64,000 nt of DNA from Chryseobacterium sp. GVT01B (GCF_019970045.1 NZ_JAHXYI010000003.1:496001-560000), one strand, 5' to 3'; counted from the stretch's first letter, positions 34,350 to 42,274 are shown. The notes: generated by a model not told the origin, from the sequence alone. Translations and numbers: made by a program.

Positions 34350-34827
34350 TTTACACCCTTCAGAAGTCCCTCGAGCCATTAATACAAGGGGCTAGACTCT
34401 CTTAGATAAGGGTCTCTAGCCCCTTATGTAACACCCTTTACCCCCTTATACAACCCCCTATACCCCCTTACCCAAGGGGGTAGATCCCCTTACTTAAGAG
34501 GCTGGAGACACTTCCTCAAGGGGGTAGAGGCTGTTCGGAAGTCCCTGGAGAGGGTATGATAAGTGGGTAGAGCTACTTAGATAACGGTCTGGAGGTAGTT
34601 TGTAGGTTTCAGGACACACTTATATCATTGTCGATATACACCTATCTAAGTGTCTGTAGACAGTTGTTTAAGTGGTAAGAGCGATCAGGGAAGAAACTGA
34701 AGATATTTCTGTAAGTGGCTCCGGACACTTGGATAAGTGTTGCAGATTATTTTTGAAGGGGGGCGGACAGTTTGGAAAATACTTCCGGATACTTATAGAA
34801 ATGTCCGGAGGCTATTTGAAAGTGCCT
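34350..34827. repeat. Array of about 22 degenerate 22-bp palindromic tandem repeats
   Basis: The 478-bp stretch divides into 22 consecutive units of 21 or 22 bp without gaps. Most units carry an imperfect dyad, CTT, four bases, AAG, near the centre. The clearest unit (34461-34482) has 9-bp arms TACCCCCTT/AAGGGGGTA; another, near 34725-34740, reads ACACTT-ggat-AAGTGT. Flanking bases vary in step so each palindrome is often self-consistent although units differ from one another. The left part is C/G-run rich, the right part more mixed. No coding function: the period is not a multiple of three and frames are broken. Confidence 0.8.
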
Positions 34828-34880
34828 TTAGTCTTTATATTGAATTCTATGTTTTTTATGAAAGTGCTGAACCAGAGTGG

Positions 34881-35561
34881 TTAATAATACTCAAATACTC
34901 TTTCTGTTTTTTGTTGTATTGCTCCCTGATCATCTGCTAATTCTTCATAAATGGAGTTGGCTTGCGGATCAAGCTTTACATTTTTATAAATGAGCTTAGA
35001 TTTTTTTTGCTTAGTGGCATCTTCAAGAAGGGTTTCACTTCTCATTTCATTGATGTAGGTGTAAAAAATAGTGCTGTTAACTGGCGTTTCAAAGAAATTT
35101 CCGGTTTCTTCTGTTTTTATAAGACGGTTATTTTTGTCAAAATAAAACATCTTGCTAAGGGATATATTGTGAGCCAAATCCTTTGAAACTCTTTTGTACA
35201 GAGAATCCGAAACTTTTTCAAAATAGCCTGTAGTTTCTATCTTCTTATTCCCAGGATTAAAGGCTTCAAAATAGCGTTTGGCTTTGTCCTTTGAATTATA
35301 GGTGATGATCTTATTGATAGACCTTTCCTGAGAAGGCCCGCTTCCGATAGCATTGTAATATTCTATTTTTGTCAGAAACCCCTCTTTGTCATAATAGGAA
35401 ATGTTTTTATAGCTGTTTTCCGGTGAATAAGTGATGATCTCTGTGATGGTTTTGGGATGCCCGAAATAGTTAGAAAACTTCAGGTCATTAATGATAGATT
35501 TTTCCTGACCACTTACAAGAGCATATAACAGAATAAACAGATAGCTAAGTTTTGTTTTCAT
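34881..35561 (-). CDS. Secreted protein of unknown function
   Basis: The protein has 226 residues with a signal peptide (MKTKLSYLFILLYALVSGQ). The mature part has repeated strand-turn pieces of the form YYDKEGFLTKIEYYN and FYFDKNNRLIKTEETGN, similar to the RHS/YD-like or MORN-like repeats in Bacteroidota surface proteins. The gene stands alone on the minus strand downstream of the CHAT-protease gene, but with its own signal peptide it is unlikely to be part of that operon. Confidence 0.75.
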   Translation of the reverse strand: MKTKLSYLFILLYALVSGQEKSIINDLKFSNYFGHPKTITEIITYSPENSYKNISYYDKEGFLTKIEYYNAIGSGPSQERSINKIITYNSKDKAKRYFEAFNPGNKKIETTGYFEKVSDSLYKRVSKDLAHNISLSKMFYFDKNNRLIKTEETGNFFETPVNSTIFYTYINEMRSETLLEDATKQKKSKLIYKNVKLDPQANSIYEELADDQGAIQQKTERVFEYY

Positions 35562-35652
35562 ATGGTAAGTGTTGGGGATGCTCTATAATTTCCGTTAAGT
35601 CTCAAATATAAGTAACTTTCATGCGGGAACATGGGCAATGAAAGTAAAGAAA

Positions 35653-36390
35653 TCAAGCTGTAATTAATATGTGTCTATCTCCAACTAATTTCAAATTTTT
35701 TTTCAAGAAGTATAATTGATCAGCCAAAATAAACCGCTCCTTTTTCTTTTTTCTATTTGCTAAATGATGTGCAATCCTTTGATTAGCAAAAAAATGTAAT
35801 AGATTAAGTAATTGATCAAAATTATAAGAATTGTGAATAGCAATTAACAATGATTTTTTTAATATATAATTGAGTTCGGATTTCATTTGTGCTACTAAAT
35901 ATTTTGAAGGAAAATTTGTCTTCTCTTGAATAAATTCTTCTTTAGAAGTGGGTAAATTCCCAAAGCCAATAAATGCCTTTGCACCATCTTTTATAACTTT
36001 TTGACTTAAATCACGTGAATTACAAGCTAAGCAAAAAAATAATTTGCCTTCAAATACATTAAAGTTAGACTCATTAAAAAATTCAGTTTTATAATAATTA
36101 ATATAAAATTGATTCTCACGCATTGCTTCATCACTAGTGAATTCATACATTTCATAATCATCACTTTTACTTCCGCATAACACATCTTTTGTTCCATGTC
36201 CCATAAAAATAATTAAGCTATCTTCGGGCATAGATTTAATTAATTTTATACAATTTGCGTGTGAATTATCATTTGGCTTTACATTATAGTAATGAATTAA
36301 ATTAGAAGAATTATTTACTAGGCAATTTTTTATTCTTTTTAAAAATTTAGTGCTTTTATCGTGTGGGTGAATAAGTAAAATTTTTTTCAT
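35653..36390 (-). CDS. CHAT/caspase-like cysteine protease, candidate effector
   Basis: The protein has 245 residues. The pattern of caspase-fold peptidases is visible: a hydrophobic strand then His-Gly (LIIFMGHGTKD, H65), and a second strand ending in Ala-Cys-Asn-Ser (LFFCLACNSRD, C123), followed by KDGAKAFIGFGN as in CHAT domains. H65 and C123 would be the catalytic dyad. The last 70 residues are helical and basic, perhaps a regulatory or binding tail. It lies last in the operon, sharing one base with the receiver gene. I infer that it cleaves a host protein when activated; the substrate is unknown. Confidence 0.75.
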   Translation of the reverse strand: MKKILLIHPHDKSTKFLKRIKNCLVNNSSNLIHYYNVKPNDNSHANCIKLIKSMPEDSLIIFMGHGTKDVLCGSKSDDYEMYEFTSDEAMRENQFYINYYKTEFFNESNFNVFEGKLFFCLACNSRDLSQKVIKDGAKAFIGFGNLPTSKEEFIQEKTNFPSKYLVAQMKSELNYILKKSLLIAIHNSYNFDQLLNLLHFFANQRIAHHLANRKKKKERFILADQLYFLKKNLKLVGDRHILITA

Positions 36391-37094
36391 TAGCTATAAG
36401 ATGTAGTTAAATAAGCAATAACTTGCTCAATAATCTCTTTTTTAAATTCATTTCTCAATCTATCATTATTGCATATAAGTACATTTACCTCTTTAAAAGA
36501 TTTTCCATTGAAACTATCACTTACGAATCTATTTTTAAAAATCATTTCAGGAAATTTTTCTAATTCCTTTTCAATTAAAAAATCCAATGAATCTTCTTCT
36601 TTCAAAATAGTTGAAATGATTTCTTGTTCATAACCATCTCTTTCAACAAAATCCTTAATATCTATTTTTATTAAAGCTTTTATCCGTTTTAGCAAACCAT
36701 CTTTTTTTATTTGATTTTTTTTAAAAGCGTCAAGCTGACCGGATATTTTATCTTCAAGTAATCCAGAATATAATATTTTAGGAGTTTTTAACATTATTTT
36801 ATCAGCATTTAATAATCTTATAAGTTCAACTCCATCAATTTTATCATCTCCTAAGTCCCAATCAAATGCAGCAATGTGAAAATTTGCTCCTCTACTAAAT
36901 TTTTTTTTGAATTCGGTAATAACTTTAGAAATATCAATCTTACCGCTAGTTAGAAACTCGGTTTTTTCGGTACTACCAACATTAAATTGTTCACATGTTA
37001 ATGTTATTCCATATCTTAACTTTGCATCCCTTTCTAATTTTTCTATTTCTTCAGATTGATCTTCATTATCAAATATTATACAATTTTTTTGCAT
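36390..37094 (-). CDS. Divergent receiver-domain protein
   Basis: The protein has 234 residues. It shows a receiver-like core: acidic cluster at D9/E11/D12 (IIFDNED), a DWDL segment where D78 fits the phosphoacceptor (AAFDWDLGDDKIDGVELI), the conserved Ser in ILYSG (S110), and a Lys-rich turn (FKKNQIKKD). About 40 extra residues sit between the first strand and the phosphoacceptor strand. The C-terminal 100 residues are an unrecognised, mainly helical domain. There is no DNA-binding output domain. It probably carries the signal from the kinase-like protein upstream to the protease downstream. Gene junctions: 2 nt to the upstream gene, 1-nt overlap downstream. Confidence 0.7.
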   Translation of the reverse strand: MQKNCIIFDNEDQSEEIEKLERDAKLRYGITLTCEQFNVGSTEKTEFLTSGKIDISKVITEFKKKFSRGANFHIAAFDWDLGDDKIDGVELIRLLNADKIMLKTPKILYSGLLEDKISGQLDAFKKNQIKKDGLLKRIKALIKIDIKDFVERDGYEQEIISTILKEEDSLDFLIEKELEKFPEMIFKNRFVSDSFNGKSFKEVNVLICNNDRLRNEFKKEIIEQVIAYLTTSYS

Positions 37095-37096
37095 GG

Positions 37097-39550
37097 TTAA
37101 TTATTAATTAATATTTCAAACGTTGCTCCTTTTTCAAATAAATTATTTCCTAGAAAAGTTATTTTTCCTTGAATAGACTTTAAAGCTGTCCTAACTGAAT
37201 TAAGGCCTATTCCTGAGCCATCTGTAGTAGTTACTCCTAATTCAAAAATTCTTTCAGGATTATCCAAAAAAATATCATTTACTCCATTGCCATTATCATT
37301 AAAAATAATCTTGAGGTTACTATTGTCTATATTTGAGATATTAATTAATATTTTATTTGCCCCAGCTTTTTCAGCATTAGATATTAAATCATCAAGAATT
37401 ATAGATATATCAAGCAAGCTAACTTTTTTTACAAGCTCAGCATTATTACTATTGATTTTGAATGACATTTGAGTCTTCTCATAAAGATCTGAATAAATTT
37501 CAATATATTGTTCGATATATTTAACAATATCAACGATCTGTTCATTCTTATCTGTCTTAAAATTCGATCGTGTAATAATCTTACTTATTTTCAATGCCTT
37601 TTCAGCTTGAAATTTTATATTTCCTAATGATTTTAATATATCATTTTTTTTATATGTTTCTTCACTGATTTTATAATACAAATTATCAACAGTAGTGCTG
37701 ATTTTTTTTGATGTTATTTTAATGTTATGGATGAGTCCTTTAGCATCTTCACTTAAAGATCTAGAAGAAGTCCTTAAATAAGTATTTTTATCTTTCTCTA
37801 TTTCTAGCTCTTTTTGGAGTCTTATAGTTTCATCTTCTAGCTCTTTCCTTTTTTTGTATCCAGATTCTAACTGAGTCTTTAAATTTTGGACTTCGTCGAA
37901 TAGATTTTCAAGTTCAAAATTTTCTGAAGGAAAATTTTTTAAATTAGCACTTGTTTTACTTATTTTTCCTATCAAATCATTTAATTGGGATGAGGTTAAA
38001 TCCTTTCCTTTCAATTCATTAATGATAAAGTTGATTTGTTCGTGTGCTCTTTGGGCTTGCTCATGGGCTAATTCTTCAACAAATTTCTTATTTATAGATA
38101 ACGATATAACATCATCGCCCCTAACATTTATAATTTTTTCTATATTAGAGATGATACGTTTATTCCTTTCCAAAGAATCCTCAATATATTTTTCATCTGA
38201 TTCACTCCAGTTTTTATCATTTAAAACTTTTTTTTCTATCTCATTCTCTTTTATTAAAGAACTATCCCATTTAATCCCCTCTACTACAAACCTTTCTAGC
38301 CTTCGGAAAATTTTAAAATAGTAGCCATATGGTGAATCATTTTTAGTCAATTGTTCAAAATGCTTATTACTATCAACACCTGATCTGTTGGAAATAATAA
38401 AGAAGTCATCTCTTTCATCATCAAAATTAACTCCATTAATTTCAATTCTTCCTATCACTTCACGAGTTCCAAGAAATCTATTATATCCTTGGCCCTTTCT
38501 TCTTTCCATGCCTAACCAATCATTACCTTGATCACCATATGGTGGTATTCTGAAACCATTAATAAATAAAAAAATAGAACCGAAGTCGACAGATCTAATA
38601 CCTGTTTGTCTTCTAAAATATGCTTTTGAATAAGGATTTAAATAATAAATATTAATTTCTATATTTTTTAATAAAGTATATAAATTATGCTCAACTAAGG
38701 TGAAAATTTTCTTACCCCGATCAATTAATTCTGTTGTAATTAGCTTTCCATCCTCAGAAATGATAGAATTAATATAAGTAGCTTTAAAATTTAATTCACT
38801 AAAAATCCTATTTTTAATTATACCATTAATTTTTTCTACTTCTGGAATATTTAATTCATAATTTATAAATTCATTTGCTTCAATATTAATATCAAAAGAT
38901 TCAGATTCAAAGTTTTGATTCGGATTTATAAAACGTTCAAGCTGTCTCTTGAGAGACTTTATTTTATCAAAATCCCAAATATCCCTTAAATTACTTATAA
39001 ATAAAGTTGTACCACTATCAAAGACTTCAAGACCTGTTTCTTGAATATATTTAGTTGGAGAGATTTCAACTAAATCAAAATCAATATCTTGAATGTTTTT
39101 TTTAATATCATCTATTTTTTCAAATTTTGTCCAGTCAATTGATAGTCTTAGTAAAGGTTTATTTATTTTTTTAGTATATATAACGAGCGATTTTCCAAGT
39201 CTATCACATGAAAATCTGCCAACTCCTTTATTACCAGCTAAATTTCTGTTAAATTCTTGTTTTTTAGATTTTTTATCAGAATAAGCAATATTTAACCATT
39301 TGTTTATTAAATCGTATTCTGACATCCCAGAACCATTATCACGAAGTATGAATTTTGACTTGTTTGTTTTTTTATATTCTTCGGGTGTTTGATTAGTAAT
39401 AACGTCTCTAAATATAATATTCGCATTATTAGAACCAGCATCAAATGAGTTTTTAACTAATTCTAATACTGCAACATTATCATCAGTAATTAAATCTTTG
39501 CCAATAATATTTTTTAATAATACATTGGTTCTAAAATTTACTTTTGCCAT
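37097..39550 (-). CDS. Double-GHKL ATPase: MORC/MutL-like N-terminus, histidine-kinase-like C-terminus
   Basis: The protein has 817 residues. Residues 1-130 hold a GHKL ATPase of the Hsp90/MutL/MORC kind: N box ELVKNSFDAG (E30, N34, D37), DNGSGM (D71) and GNKGVGRF (106-112). An S5-like region follows to about residue 420 (RVDFGSIFLFINGFRIPPYG). A long coiled-coil stretch (about 460-600) leads to GLIHNIKITSKK, which resembles an H box with a phosphoacceptor His. The C-terminus is a second GHKL domain: DLISNAEKAGANK, NDNGNGV and GSGIGLNSVRT. The first domain is like paraMORC ATPases of restriction-modification loci. It is co-transcribed with the methyltransferase gene. Confidence 0.8.
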   Translation of the reverse strand: MAKVNFRTNVLLKNIIGKDLITDDNVAVLELVKNSFDAGSNNANIIFRDVITNQTPEEYKKTNKSKFILRDNGSGMSEYDLINKWLNIAYSDKKSKKQEFNRNLAGNKGVGRFSCDRLGKSLVIYTKKINKPLLRLSIDWTKFEKIDDIKKNIQDIDFDLVEISPTKYIQETGLEVFDSGTTLFISNLRDIWDFDKIKSLKRQLERFINPNQNFESESFDINIEANEFINYELNIPEVEKINGIIKNRIFSELNFKATYINSIISEDGKLITTELIDRGKKIFTLVEHNLYTLLKNIEINIYYLNPYSKAYFRRQTGIRSVDFGSIFLFINGFRIPPYGDQGNDWLGMERRKGQGYNRFLGTREVIGRIEINGVNFDDERDDFFIISNRSGVDSNKHFEQLTKNDSPYGYYFKIFRRLERFVVEGIKWDSSLIKENEIEKKVLNDKNWSESDEKYIEDSLERNKRIISNIEKIINVRGDDVISLSINKKFVEELAHEQAQRAHEQINFIINELKGKDLTSSQLNDLIGKISKTSANLKNFPSENFELENLFDEVQNLKTQLESGYKKRKELEDETIRLQKELEIEKDKNTYLRTSSRSLSEDAKGLIHNIKITSKKISTTVDNLYYKISEETYKKNDILKSLGNIKFQAEKALKISKIITRSNFKTDKNEQIVDIVKYIEQYIEIYSDLYEKTQMSFKINSNNAELVKKVSLLDISIILDDLISNAEKAGANKILINISNIDNSNLKIIFNDNGNGVNDIFLDNPERIFELGVTTTDGSGIGLNSVRTALKSIQGKITFLGNNLFEKGATFEILINN

Positions 39551-40770
39551 TATACTATGAGTTTTTGAAGTATTATACCTGCTTGTTCTGCAAAAAGAGG
39601 TGGAATAGCATTACCAATTTGAGTATAACGAGGAACCTCTTGAGTTCTTCTTTTTCCTCCGGTTGTATATTTGCCCTGAAATTCATACCAATCTGGAAAA
39701 GACTGTATACGTGCATATTCTCTAACGGTGAGTATACGAGGTTCAGAGTAATGTATGTAATCATCTGGAAGAGTTGTAATAGTAGGGCTTTTACTTGCTC
39801 CACATAACGGTATTATAGTATGCTTTTTTAAATTATATCTTTCACGAACATCTTTACTTAAATCAAGATTCCTGCGGTTAATTGATAACTCAAGTATTAT
39901 TTTAAACCTTTCTAAAGTTATTGATGTATGTTTTGAAAATCTATGACTATCCGCAACTTCACGACGGATCCTTTTTCGCATGTATCTTTGATATGAAGAT
40001 TGTTGTTGACCATATTTTCCTGCTTGAAAGCTCTTTGTATCTGGTGATTCTTCTGTTCCATTTGATTTAAGAAGATCAGAAATAGCATCTTGTAAGTTAG
40101 TATCTTTAGACAATCCTCTTTTTTGTAGAAAACTAAAAGATTTATATTGAAGAGACAAGAAAAAGTCATCAACTAATTCTTGAGATGAATTTTGAAGATC
40201 ATTTCTAATACCAATAAGTATGAATCTAGTTCGTTTCTGTGGAACTCCATATTCTCCAAAATTTACTAGTTTCCCTTTTACATAATATCCAAGGCTTTGC
40301 AATTTTTGTGTTACAACTGAAGAGTAAGCAATCCCTTTCTCTTTATTTTTTTTGAATTCCATAGTAAAGCCCCTAACATTTTCAAAAAAAATGATTTTTG
40401 GCTTAACATATTCTACAAATTTAATATATGAGTTTATTAGGTCATTACGTTCGTCAGTTTCATTACGTCTACCTGCCATTGAAAACCCCTGGCAAGGTGG
40501 ACCTCCAGCAATAAGGGATACCGTTCCTCTCAAGGATTTTAAGTTTTTTTCATGAGTTTTGAGAACAGAATTAATATCATGATTTTGTTTAGGTAACCAT
40601 TCAGGCCAATCAAAATGATTTTTCTTATTTATTAAATTGTGTTCTAATGTTTTAAAAGCATCTGGGCTTTTCTCTATAGCGAATAAACCATTCCAACCTG
40701 CATTATGTAGTCCTAAAGAAAGGCCACCACAGCCAGCAAATAAATCGATGTATAGGTTGTCAGTTTCCAT
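39550..40770 (-). CDS. C5-cytosine DNA methyltransferase
   Basis: The protein has 406 residues with the full set of motifs: I (DLFAGCGGLSLG, residues 9-20), IV (GGPPCQGFSMAGRR with the catalytic Cys near residue 95), VI (FFENVRGF), VIII (QKRTRFILIG) and X (QIGNAIPPLFAEQAG). A target-recognition region of about 150 residues lies between VIII and IX. It should transfer methyl from SAM to carbon 5 of cytosine in a specific site. It is the first gene of the four-gene operon. No restriction endonuclease is adjacent. Confidence 0.93.
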   Translation of the reverse strand: METDNLYIDLFAGCGGLSLGLHNAGWNGLFAIEKSPDAFKTLEHNLINKKNHFDWPEWLPKQNHDINSVLKTHEKNLKSLRGTVSLIAGGPPCQGFSMAGRRNETDERNDLINSYIKFVEYVKPKIIFFENVRGFTMEFKKNKEKGIAYSSVVTQKLQSLGYYVKGKLVNFGEYGVPQKRTRFILIGIRNDLQNSSQELVDDFFLSLQYKSFSFLQKRGLSKDTNLQDAISDLLKSNGTEESPDTKSFQAGKYGQQQSSYQRYMRKRIRREVADSHRFSKHTSITLERFKIILELSINRRNLDLSKDVRERYNLKKHTIIPLCGASKSPTITTLPDDYIHYSEPRILTVREYARIQSFPDWYEFQGKYTTGGKRRTQEVPRYTQIGNAIPPLFAEQAGIILQKLIV

Positions 40771-40907
40771 TTTGTAAAAATCGTTTAATATACAAAAGTA
40801 TTTAATAACTATATAAGGTGAAAGAATTTTTTGAGAGAATAAAAATATTAGCTAATAAATGTTATTATTTAGTGTCGCCAAAAATATAAAACATTTCTTT
40901 TTATGCA

Positions 40908-40923
40908 TTACGGCTTTCCGTAA
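40908..40923. promoter_or_regulatory. Perfect palindrome TTACGG-CTTT-CCGTAA
   Basis: Six-base arms, 4-nt loop, 138 bp upstream of the methyltransferase start. A near-identical hairpin is at 33413-33428, so the pair brackets the island. It could be an operator or an element end. Confidence 0.4.
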
Positions 40924-41018
40924 ACAGCAAAAATAAAAAACACGTTAAAATTTTGATTCAGTATTTTCACGGAAATTTTAAAGATTTCAACGGAAAATAT
41001 CTTCAAAGCTTAGGCATA

Positions 41019-41046
41019 AAAAAATTCCAGTAATAATGGGATTTTT
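41019..41046 (-). terminator. Terminator of the XRE regulator gene
   Basis: An imperfect stem (AAAATCCCATT... with TGGAATTTT) is followed by a T run on the minus strand, directly at the XRE stop. It separates the regulator from the methyltransferase operon. Confidence 0.65.
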
Positions 41047-41284
41047 ATTTGTCAATATCGAAATCAAATAATTCTTTTGTTGATATATCTAGCCCTTTTG
41101 CTAATTCCAAAACAGTAGACATTTGAATATTTCTTAATCCTTTTTCAATCTTACTGATATCACTATAGTCAATGTCGCAGTTTTGTGATAATTGTCTGAG
41201 ACTTAAGTTTTTTTCGGTTCTCAATGCTTCGATTCTCTTTCCAAAGCTTTTTAAGAATGCTATTTTTTCTGGTGTTACAGACAT
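41045..41284 (-). CDS. XRE-family HTH transcriptional regulator
   Basis: The protein has 79 residues, a single HTH_3 domain (GKRIEALRTEKNLSLRQLSQNCDIDYSDISKIEKG, then LELAKGLDISTKELFDF). Size and type match controller (C) proteins of restriction-modification systems and small phage-type repressors. It lies upstream of the methyltransferase gene on the same strand but ends in a terminator, so any control would be in trans. A palindrome lies in its promoter region. Confidence 0.9.
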   Translation of the reverse strand: MSVTPEKIAFLKSFGKRIEALRTEKNLSLRQLSQNCDIDYSDISKIEKGLRNIQMSTVLELAKGLDISTKELFDFDIDK

Positions 41285-41330
41285 ATTAAATTAAATAAAA
41301 AGCAAGTTCAATAGAAACAGATAAAAACTT

Positions 41331-41348
41331 GTGGGTAATTATACCCAC
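41331..41348. promoter_or_regulatory. Candidate XRE operator (GTGGGTA-ATTA-TACCCAC)
   Basis: Seven-base perfect arms with a 4-nt spacer sit in the 103-bp gap between the divergent XRE gene and the 41388 gene. Small XRE repressors usually bind such dyads and repress themselves. The AT-rich surroundings suit overlapping divergent promoters. Confidence 0.55.
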
Positions 41349-41387
41349 GTTTGATTTTTTTTATTACATTTATAAAAAAATACAAAC

Positions 41388-41909
41388 ATGAAAAAGACAA
41401 GCACACATTTTGAACCTCAGCTTTGGAAAGGCGGTAAGAAGCGCTCCGGGTTACAGCTGATGGAGAACTTTTACCAGTTCAATGATCTGGCAGCCTCTAA
41501 AGAGAAGTTAAACAGCATTATGAGTTACGCTATAAAGCGAAACAGCTGGATCAATGAAGATCCGTCGGTAGTTTTTCAGTTTCATCAGGCGGTGCGGTCG
41601 TTTGTGCGTGCGTGCTACCTCATCCATTTAGAAGGAAAGAAATGGGTTGCAGATCCTCCGTTGGAAAATCCTTCTCCATGGGTTCTCGGCTTGCTTTCGG
41701 AGAAAGAATATCAAAATCCAGTGTTGGTTTTTAAAAAAGCATTCAAAGAATACAGCGTCAAGGAGTTTGATTATTTTATGTCCGGGATTGTCTATTTCTC
41801 AATGGGTATGTATGAAAATCTGCCGGAAAGAAATATTGTCAATCCCTACATTCATCTGATAAAAATGCTGGATGCGGGGCATCTTATGCTGGAAAGGAGA
41901 GGGAGGTAG
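41388..41909 (+). CDS. Conserved-looking cytoplasmic protein of unknown function
   Basis: The protein has 173 residues with no signal peptide or membrane segment. It contains a Trp/His-rich centre (SWINEDPSVVFQFHQAVRSFVRACYLIH) and reads as all-helical. Codon use resembles the core genes more than the AT-rich island. I do not recognise the family; short proteins of this kind occur in Flavobacteriia near XRE genes. It is divergent from the XRE regulator and may be under its control. Confidence 0.7.
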   Translation: MKKTSTHFEPQLWKGGKKRSGLQLMENFYQFNDLAASKEKLNSIMSYAIKRNSWINEDPSVVFQFHQAVRSFVRACYLIHLEGKKWVADPPLENPSPWVLGLLSEKEYQNPVLVFKKAFKEYSVKEFDYFMSGIVYFSMGMYENLPERNIVNPYIHLIKMLDAGHLMLERRGR

Positions 41910-41958
41910 GAGCTGGGAGCGGGAAGATGGAAGAAGGAAGGTAGTTTGAGTTGTAGTG
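41902..41958. repeat. Dispersed repeat R3, copy 1
   Basis: A purine-rich GGGAGCTGGGAGCGGGAAG segment followed by ATGGAAG and TTTGAGTTGTA. A close copy is at 46151-46197, and shorter related pieces are near 42280-42305 and, inverted, near 46334-46372. It overlaps the last codons of the 41388 gene. Confidence 0.6.
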
Positions 41959-41997
41959 ACGTATGGTTGGTATGGCAACATCTGTATTTCAAACGCT

Positions 41998-42095
41998 GTC
42001 ATTCTGAATACAGACTAAAAGTCTGCGAACATAGTTCAGGAATGTAATGAAGAATCTCAAGTATTTCAGAGAGATTCTTCCTTCGTCAGAATGAC
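41998..42095. repeat. Dispersed palindromic repeat R2, copy 2 (inverted orientation)
   Basis: A 98-bp element bounded by GTCATTCTGA and TCAGAATGAC. Its inner words (GAAGAATCTC, GAGATTCTTCCTTCGTC) match copy 1 at 18585-18664 in the reverse orientation, with an additional internal hairpin (AGACTAAAAGTCT). Confidence 0.7.
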
Positions 42096-42107
42096 AAGTG
42101 CTAAAAT

Positions 42108-42274
42108 TTAACGCAAAGGTTTACTACTATGATTATCGTATTACAAGGGAGCAAAGTTGGAATCAATTGCATTGATTTTTCTAAGCGAACGCATAGCCAT
42201 ACAGCTTCATCCGCGATTTTATCACCCTCTTAGCAAATATAAAATGATTTGAACGTGATCTTTGTGTTTTAAAG
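42108..42274. repeat. Dispersed repeat R1, copy 2
   Basis: Same orientation and order of blocks as the copy at 4252-4413: TTAACGCAAAG end, AAGGGAGCAAAGTTGGAATC, ATTGATTTTT, CAGCTTCA, CCCTCTTA, and a TTTGTGTTTTAA end (slightly decayed). Confidence 0.65.

Noticed and set aside
34350..34827. CRISPR array
   Set aside because: Units are contiguous, have no spacers of constant length, and the repeats are not conserved in sequence; no cas gene is in the window.
34672..34940. Two plus-strand open frames inside and after the 22-bp array
   Set aside because: They run through the repeat units with no repeat-phase logic (22 is not a multiple of 3), have low-likelihood composition and overlap the opposite-strand secreted protein gene.
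39550..40770. Complete type II restriction-modification system
   Set aside because: No endonuclease or Vsr gene is adjacent; the co-transcribed partners are a GHKL ATPase, a receiver and a protease.
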